From positions 1 through 62,459 of IMG/VR virus record IMGVR_UViG_3300025864_000016: a DNA stretch of 62,459 nucleotides, one strand, 5' to 3'. Each line of letters opens with the position of its first letter. The first letter of the stretch is position 1. This stretch comes from a virus. Under the pieces are notes generated by a model. The model was not told where the DNA came from. It was given only the letters and a program-made list of their open reading frames with translations, and did not search any database. Both the position numbers and the translations under genes were made by a program. Below, one piece after another: positions 57,388-62,459 of the stretch.

Positions 57388-58074
57388 ATGAGACCTAGTA
57401 TAGCACGAGTCAAAGACGGAGTCAACTACACGACGGACAACATGCCCGTAGGTATGGTTTGGAATTGGCTCACAGTCAAAGAGCATGAAGTAGAGAGAAT
57501 CAAGGGACATTTAAGGCATTTCTATATTTGCGTCTGCGAATGTGGAAACATTTGCCGCGTAGAAGGCAATAATTTAATCAGTGGCCATACCAAGTCATGC
57601 GGGTGTTATCGGCGCGAGGTAATTACTACGCACGGCGACCGTGTGGTGGGTAGCGAGTATTTTAGACTGCATCAGTGCTGGGCAGCTATGATGAATCGTT
57701 GCTACAACAAAAACAGTGACAGTTACCATACTCATGGCGGGCGCGGTATTACAGTTTGTGTGGCATGGAGAGATAGCTCGGTATTCAAGGAATGGTCTCT
57801 CGCTAATGGCTATTCGGATAAACTCACCCTTGATAGAGAAAATAACGAAAGTGGCAACTATGAACCATCCAACTGCAGGTGGGCTACAGCGAAGCAACAG
57901 GCGAGGAATCGACGGGATAATCACATGATTACTGCTTTCGGAGAAACCAAGTGTATCGCTGAATGGGCTGAAGACGTCCGCTGCGTTGTTGCTGCTGGCA
58001 CTTTGCGTATGAGACTAAAGCGCGGCATGGAACCCGAAGAAGCGATGACTAAATATAGCAGGCAGAGCAAATAG
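57388..58074 (+). CDS. Homing-endonuclease-like protein, copy E
   Basis: This 228-residue family member has CECGN, HTKSCGCY, NRCYN, HGGRGITVCVAW, LDRENNESGNYEP-NCRW and FGETKCIAEW blocks and a GMEPEEAMTK tail. Starting further upstream at 57349 would read through the leader hairpin, so 57388 after GGAGG is the true start. It lies between the chaperone and the tape measure. Confidence 0.88.
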   Translation: MRPSIARVKDGVNYTTDNMPVGMVWNWLTVKEHEVERIKGHLRHFYICVCECGNICRVEGNNLISGHTKSCGCYRREVITTHGDRVVGSEYFRLHQCWAAMMNRCYNKNSDSYHTHGGRGITVCVAWRDSSVFKEWSLANGYSDKLTLDRENNESGNYEPSNCRWATAKQQARNRRDNHMITAFGETKCIAEWAEDVRCVVAAGTLRMRLKRGMEPEEAMTKYSRQSK

Positions 58075-58095
58075 CGATTTCACATCTAAAATATT

Positions 58096-58127
58096 AGAAC
58101 CTCTCATATAATGGGGGGTTCTTTTTT
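58096..58127 (+). terminator. Intrinsic terminator of cassette E
   Basis: AGAACCTCTC (58096-58105) pairs with GGGGGGTTCT (58113-58122), with two T-G pairs, followed by T residues to 58127. Same design as terminators of C and D, and only 40 bases before the tape measure start. Confidence 0.9.
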
Positions 58128-58167
58128 ATGCGGCGCGTTTGCCTCAAAATACCCAAAGGGGGAATTT

Positions 58168-61100
58168 ATGGCTGAAGATGGTATGGACGTAGGAGGCGGA
58201 GGAATTTACGTTGAAATCGGTGCGACCCTCATAAAATTGCAAGAAGACCTCAAAGTTGCCAAAGGAATGGTTGAGAAGTTTGCTGCTGACGTATCTACAG
58301 ACGTAGTAACAATTCGCACTAATCCGGCTATGCTAGAGCAGTTGGAGGCAAAAATTGCCGCGCTCGAAGCGCAGGTAAAGACGCTCTCGGCACAGGTAGT
58401 TACCCCGCAAGTCAACATGGCGGAGTTGACCGCACTTCGCGCCGAGTTTACCGCACTGCAAGCGCAGATGGCCGCGTTGTCGGCAAAACCCGTTGTTATT
58501 GACGTGGTAACAAAGACCACTTCCGTTGGGGCAGGGGCGGCAGTAGTCAGTGGCAAGCCAATGCCACAACCTAGCGCAAAACTTCGCGAGTTGAATGAAT
58601 GGAACTCTAGAGCTATCGCCAATGGTGGCGAAGCAATTTATACAAAAGACAATAGTGCTGTCTATGCAAAAGAGCAAGCAAAGTATGAAGCCGCACTAGC
58701 CAAAAGAGCTGCTGCTGACGAAAGAGCTGCTGCAAAAATAGTAGCGGCACAAGCAAAAGCTGACGCAGCCCTTGATTCTCAATATGCAAAGTGGACAGCA
58801 AAACAAGAAAAATGGGTAGCTCAAAAAGAAGCGGGAGAACAAAAAGTCGCTATTGCATCACAGACCGCTCGTGAAGAAGAAGCCGCTGGGCTTGCTAAAG
58901 TTGAGCAGATGAACGCGCAACTTGAAGCTTCTGATACCGCTCGCATGGAAAAGAGCGTTGCCAATGTCCGTAAACTCGAAGCGGTGCAGGCAGACGCTTT
59001 AGCAAAGCAATTAGCGGCACAGGCCAAACTTGACGCAGCAACAGTTGTCGCTAACGCAAAACTCGCTGCCCGTGTAGAAGCGTTCAATATCCAAAAGGTA
59101 GGCGTCAATGGTGCGCCAATATTTTCAGCAGCAGATGCACCCGCGCTCAATGCGGAAATGGCAAACCTAAAAGAGCAGCAGGCTTTACTTTCTGCACAAC
59201 GCGGTGAGTTAGTAGCGCAGTCAGCGGCATGGAAGGAAATTGACGCCGAAGTAATGGCCGTTGGTGAGCGAATCAAGGCACTTTCGCCCGCGCAAGCATT
59301 TGTTAATGGCCTCGTCAAAGAGCAGTTAGCATTAGAAAAGGCAGTAGCCACCGCAGCTACAGCAAAGACCAAAGAAGGCACTGCCCTCGCTGCTCAAAAC
59401 ATCAGAAATGAAGCGCAAACTTACGCGCAAAACATAACAGGACTGCAGGGCGTTACCCCCGGCGGAGTATTCGCTAACACCTTTACAATTCAGAAGAGCA
59501 TGGTTCTTATGTCTGCGGAGTTGCAGAAGCTCACCATCGACTTGAATAATATGGGTCCGAGTAATGCCGCTTACGAGATGACCAAGGCGAAAATCGACGC
59601 AATTGCTGGCCGTCTTCGGGCACTCCGGCAGGCCGCTGGTGAGATGAAAGCCGCGATGCAGCAGCTCGGAAGCACGTTGCAGGGCATTGGCATGGGCCTT
59701 GTAATGGCCGGTGCTGTAGGCGCAGCAACTATATTCGGCATTGGCAAAATTCAGAGTCACATCGACCAGACAAGGATTTCTCTCGCATCGTTATTCGGCA
59801 GTATGGATGCTGGTCTCGCGTTTATGAAGAAACTACGTGACTTCAGCGAGAATACTCCGTTCAAGTTTGATATTCTATTGAATGGCGCAAAGGAACTGAA
59901 GGCGTTTGGATATTCGGCAGAAGAACTAATCCCGACGATGCAGATAATCGCCGACAAGGTAGCACAGATTGGCGCTGACCCCGAAATGATGCAGCGAGTT
60001 ATCACCATTTTCGGTAAGATTCGCAATGAAGGCAAAATAATGGGGCGCGAGTTGCTACAACTCGAAAAAGCCAATATCCCCGTTATCAAGTACCTGACTG
60101 AATATACCGGCGAATCATGGGAATCGTTATCAAAGCGGATGCGAAACCCGGATATGACAATATCAGCGGACGTGGCCTTGCCCGCGTTTACGCAGGGGAT
60201 GAAGAAGGACTCCAGTGGTGTAGCAAAAGCACAGGAAATGGAATCTCTGTCAGGCAAGCTTTCTAACGCGGCAACTAACTTCCAGATGGCGATCACTAAA
60301 CTCGGCGACGCTATGAAGGGTAATCTGATGAAGATTATCGACTGGGGCGTTAGCGTGCTTCATGCAATCGAAAACCTGTCTCCGGCAACGCAGAAGGCGA
60401 TTGGAGATTTCCTGTTGTTCGGTTCGGCGGGCGCTGTTGTGACCGGCGTACTTGCATTGCTCGCGTCTGGAATTATAAGCATTGATGCTAAATGGGGGCA
60501 GTTCGCAGGGGTACTGGCAAAGATTCCGAATATTGCGGTAGTAGGCCCGATAGTGGCACTCATAGCCGCATTCGTGGGCTTGAGCCTTGCTACCGAGGAT
60601 GGCCGCAAAAACCTGCAAGCTATCGGGGCTAACCTGATGGCCGTCGGCAAAAACTTCATGGACTTCGCGAAGCAAGTCTGGAGTGCCGTAGCGGGTGCCG
60701 GGGGAATCTTACAGCCGGTCATTCAGATGATTGGTGGGTTCCTTAAGTCTATCACCGGATTACTCGCTGCAAACGGAATTGGGGCAACAATACTGGCGTT
60801 TGCTTTATCGTTCAAGGCTTTGTCAGCAGTGTTACCTGTGGTAGTTACCGGCGTGGCCACACTGAGCCGGTCATTATCCGCACTTGGTTTTGGGTTTGCC
60901 TTAATCAAGGCCGAAGCAGTTGCGGCAGCAGCAGGAGCAACAGGGTTTGCGGCAGCAACAAATATAGCTTCCGTATCAGTCGCAGGACTGTCTACAGCAA
61001 TCAAAGCCGCCTTTGCTACAAATCCGTTGGGGTGGATTATTTTAGGATTATCCGCTGTTGTCGCTGGTACTATGGCATGGAATAATGCTAATGAGTACGC

Positions 61101-62459
61101 GGCAAATGCTGGTGTTCGCAAGGCTACAGAGGCCGTACAGTCGCAGGAAGCGGCACTTGTAGCACTAAAGGGCAAACAGGCCGATGAAGTTACCCAGATA
61201 ACAAAGAACATCGACACCTACGAGAAGCTGAAAAAAGCACAAGTTGGCACAGGCACAGTATCGGGGGAATTAAAAACGGTACAAGATGCCCTTGCGGCAA
61301 GTTTCAAGTACATGGCCGAACAGGTCGGGGATTCATCGACTACATGGGACGAGAATGTTGACTCTGTTAAAAAGATGACAACGCAGTATCTGGAGATGAA
61401 TAAGGCTATTGAAGAGTCGAATATTAAGATACTGGAGCAAAAGGCAGCAGTAGCTGAAGCGTCATTAGACAAAACGTTGAATGCTTATCTAAAACCTGGT
61501 GAAATCGCAGGTGCAAGAAAAACCCTAGATTCGGGTGGAACAATCCAACCTACTTCTTCCGATCAAGCATGGCGAGTGAGACTATACAATTCGGGACGCG
61601 GAAGATGGGATAAGACAAATCAAACAAGTCCAGACATGACTGAGGAAATGAATGCCGCCAGTGTGGCTCGTAACCAGGCACAGCTAGACCTGACTAAAGC
61701 GAAGAACACTTCAGCATTGAAAGAGACCACTCCCGATAAAGTCGGTTTTGGCGATGTCAAAAAAGCGGATGCCGACGCGAAGGCACTTGAGAAAATCAAT
61801 GATGAATATGCGCGAAGCGTAGCGGATACGGCGCAGACTGTCTCACAACTCCAGTATGAAGCATCAAAGGAAACCGACGACATCAAGCGTGCAGAGTTGC
61901 AGATGAAGGTGTCAGAGAATCAATTCGAGGCAACTCTAAATGAAAAATACGTCACTGAGCAACGGTCACAATATGCTACCCTTCTGAGCATGAAAGAGGA
62001 AGACCGCGATGCTCAGCGCGACATCATGGACAAGGTGCTTGGTGACCTAAACTCCAACAACAAGCGGAAACTTGACGCCCAGAAGTGGGCTGACGCGCAA
62101 GCAATCAAGGCCATGGAGAACTACCGGAAGGCGCAGGCAGAGGATGCCGCATTAGCAGATACTCGCGCTGCAAATGCCCGTAATAAAGCGAATGCAGATA
62201 GTGACCGAATCCTTGCGCAGAAAAAACAAGCTGCCAAAATCCAGTCTGAGACCAATGGCACTTCTAGTGGTATGGTACAGGCAGTCATAGGTAGTGCTGA
62301 ACAAGACGCACTAGAGGCAATAAAAAAGAGAGAAGATGAAGAGGTGCTTGCCGCGTTTAGAATTGCTGCTAAACAATTGGACATAGACAAAGCATCACAA
62401 GCAGTGAAGGACAAACTCTTTTGGGAAGCTGACGCGAAATTGCAAGGCAATGCAGACCG
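58168..62459 (+). CDS. Tape measure protein, N-terminal part (continues at 1)
   Basis: The gene starts at ATG 58168 after AAAGGGGG and stays open to the right end. It continues in frame at position 3 of the window and ends at 1430, giving about 1,864 residues. It has long Ala/Glu/Lys/Gln coiled coils (residues 40-480), a hydrophobic region with several helices near 740-980 that could enter the host membrane, and further coiled coil. A segment TRISLASLFGSMDAGLAFMK is characteristic of tape measures. Confidence 0.95.
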   Translation, partial: MAEDGMDVGGGGIYVEIGATLIKLQEDLKVAKGMVEKFAADVSTDVVTIRTNPAMLEQLEAKIAALEAQVKTLSAQVVTPQVNMAELTALRAEFTALQAQMAALSAKPVVIDVVTKTTSVGAGAAVVSGKPMPQPSAKLRELNEWNSRAIANGGEAIYTKDNSAVYAKEQAKYEAALAKRAAADERAAAKIVAAQAKADAALDSQYAKWTAKQEKWVAQKEAGEQKVAIASQTAREEEAAGLAKVEQMNAQLEASDTARMEKSVANVRKLEAVQADALAKQLAAQAKLDAATVVANAKLAARVEAFNIQKVGVNGAPIFSAADAPALNAEMANLKEQQALLSAQRGELVAQSAAWKEIDAEVMAVGERIKALSPAQAFVNGLVKEQLALEKAVATAATAKTKEGTALAAQNIRNEAQTYAQNITGLQGVTPGGVFANTFTIQKSMVLMSAELQKLTIDLNNMGPSNAAYEMTKAKIDAIAGRLRALRQAAGEMKAAMQQLGSTLQGIGMGLVMAGAVGAATIFGIGKIQSHIDQTRISLASLFGSMDAGLAFMKKLRDFSENTPFKFDILLNGAKELKAFGYSAEELIPTMQIIADKVAQIGADPEMMQRVITIFGKIRNEGKIMGRELLQLEKANIPVIKYLTEYTGESWESLSKRMRNPDMTISADVALPAFTQGMKKDSSGVAKAQEMESLSGKLSNAATNFQMAITKLGDAMKGNLMKIIDWGVSVLHAIENLSPATQKAIGDFLLFGSAGAVVTGVLALLASGIISIDAKWGQFAGVLAKIPNIAVVGPIVALIAAFVGLSLATEDGRKNLQAIGANLMAVGKNFMDFAKQVWSAVAGAGGILQPVIQMIGGFLKSITGLLAANGIGATILAFALSFKALSAVLPVVVTGVATLSRSLSALGFGFALIKAEAVAAAAGATGFAAATNIASVSVAGLSTAIKAAFATNPLGWIILGLSAVVAGTMAWNNANEYAANAGVRKATEAVQSQEAALVALKGKQADEVTQITKNIDTYEKLKKAQVGTGTVSGELKTVQDALAASFKYMAEQVGDSSTTWDENVDSVKKMTTQYLEMNKAIEESNIKILEQKAAVAEASLDKTLNAYLKPGEIAGARKTLDSGGTIQPTSSDQAWRVRLYNSGRGRWDKTNQTSPDMTEEMNAASVARNQAQLDLTKAKNTSALKETTPDKVGFGDVKKADADAKALEKINDEYARSVADTAQTVSQLQYEASKETDDIKRAELQMKVSENQFEATLNEKYVTEQRSQYATLLSMKEEDRDAQRDIMDKVLGDLNSNNKRKLDAQKWADAQAIKAMENYRKAQAEDAALADTRAANARNKANADSDRILAQKKQAAKIQSETNGTSSGMVQAVIGSAEQDALEAIKKREDEEVLAAFRIAAKQLDIDKASQAVKDKLFWEADAKLQGNAD

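Noticed and set aside
58206-62450. Long minus-strand frames opposite the tape measure
   Set aside because: They are Ala/Ser-rich mirror frames of the coiled-coil coding sequence, without ribosome sites.
1-62459. Temperate lifestyle and attachment site
   Set aside because: No tyrosine or serine integrase, no clear CI-type repressor, and no attP-like repeat could be supported.

Overview
The window is one complete tailed-phage genome. Bases 1-127 are identical to bases 62333-62459, so it closes into a circle of 62,332 bp that was cut inside the tape-measure gene. The order terminase, portal, HK97-type prohead protease, HK97-type capsid, head-tail connectors, tail tube, frameshifted tail chaperone and tape measure is that of a long-tailed siphovirus. 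Strong GGAGG ribosome sites, TTG/GTG starts and many TTGACA-17-TATAAT promoters point to a Gram-positive (Bacillota-type) host; this is inference. I see no integrase, so nothing supports lysogeny.

Layout. The plus-strand late block starts about 41.4 kb, runs through a structured RNA, tRNA-Phe, a DNA methyltransferase, terminase, head and tail genes, crosses the contig ends inside the tape measure (58168 to 1430), and continues with tail tip and fibre (1.5-8.9 kb), lysis genes (9.0-10.7 kb), and a small regulatory/metabolic group (10.8-13.9 kb: HigA-like protein, HTH-metallophosphoesterase, second methyltransferase, DUF4406-like protein). The minus strand from 15.2 to 33.4 kb holds the early genes: many small cysteine-rich proteins, a DUF5131 protein, a thioredoxin-like protein, an MmcB-like nuclease, DnaB helicase, a replisome-organiser-type protein, a Vsr/DUF559-like nuclease, SSB, RecT and a YqaJ exonuclease. 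A sigma-like or ArpU-like regulator (33.6 kb, plus) faces away from them. Two more minus-strand groups of small genes follow (35.0-37.5 and 38.6-40.8 kb), separated by a divergent control region and 31-bp iterons.

The most striking feature is a family of seven related genes (A 14018, F 16877, G 20221, B 28305, C 45309, D 52877, E 57388) resembling free-standing homing-endonuclease proteins: an N-terminal cysteine cluster, a GGRGI..W core, an LDR..N.Y.P.NC.W block and a C-terminal FGETK..AW..R..GM.PE.A DNA-binding-like tail. Five copies (A-E) carry the same private control cassette: an extended -10 promoter TGnTATAmT, a stem-loop at the predicted RNA 5' end, a conserved spacer and a GGAGG site 67-71 nt downstream. 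Copies C, D and E also end in strong intrinsic terminators although they lie inside the head-tail operon. F and G lack the leader and are embedded in early operons.

The second notable locus is 43061-43600: a sigma-A promoter, then about 430 nt without a convincing gene but with many long perfect stems, then tRNA-Phe. The arrangement resembles large ornate phage RNAs (GOLLD/ROOL type), though the identity is unproven. Other points are a family of early promoters with palindromes over the -35, a one-base-frameshifted small gene, a likely -1 frameshift in the tail chaperone, and a nested start in a holin-like gene.
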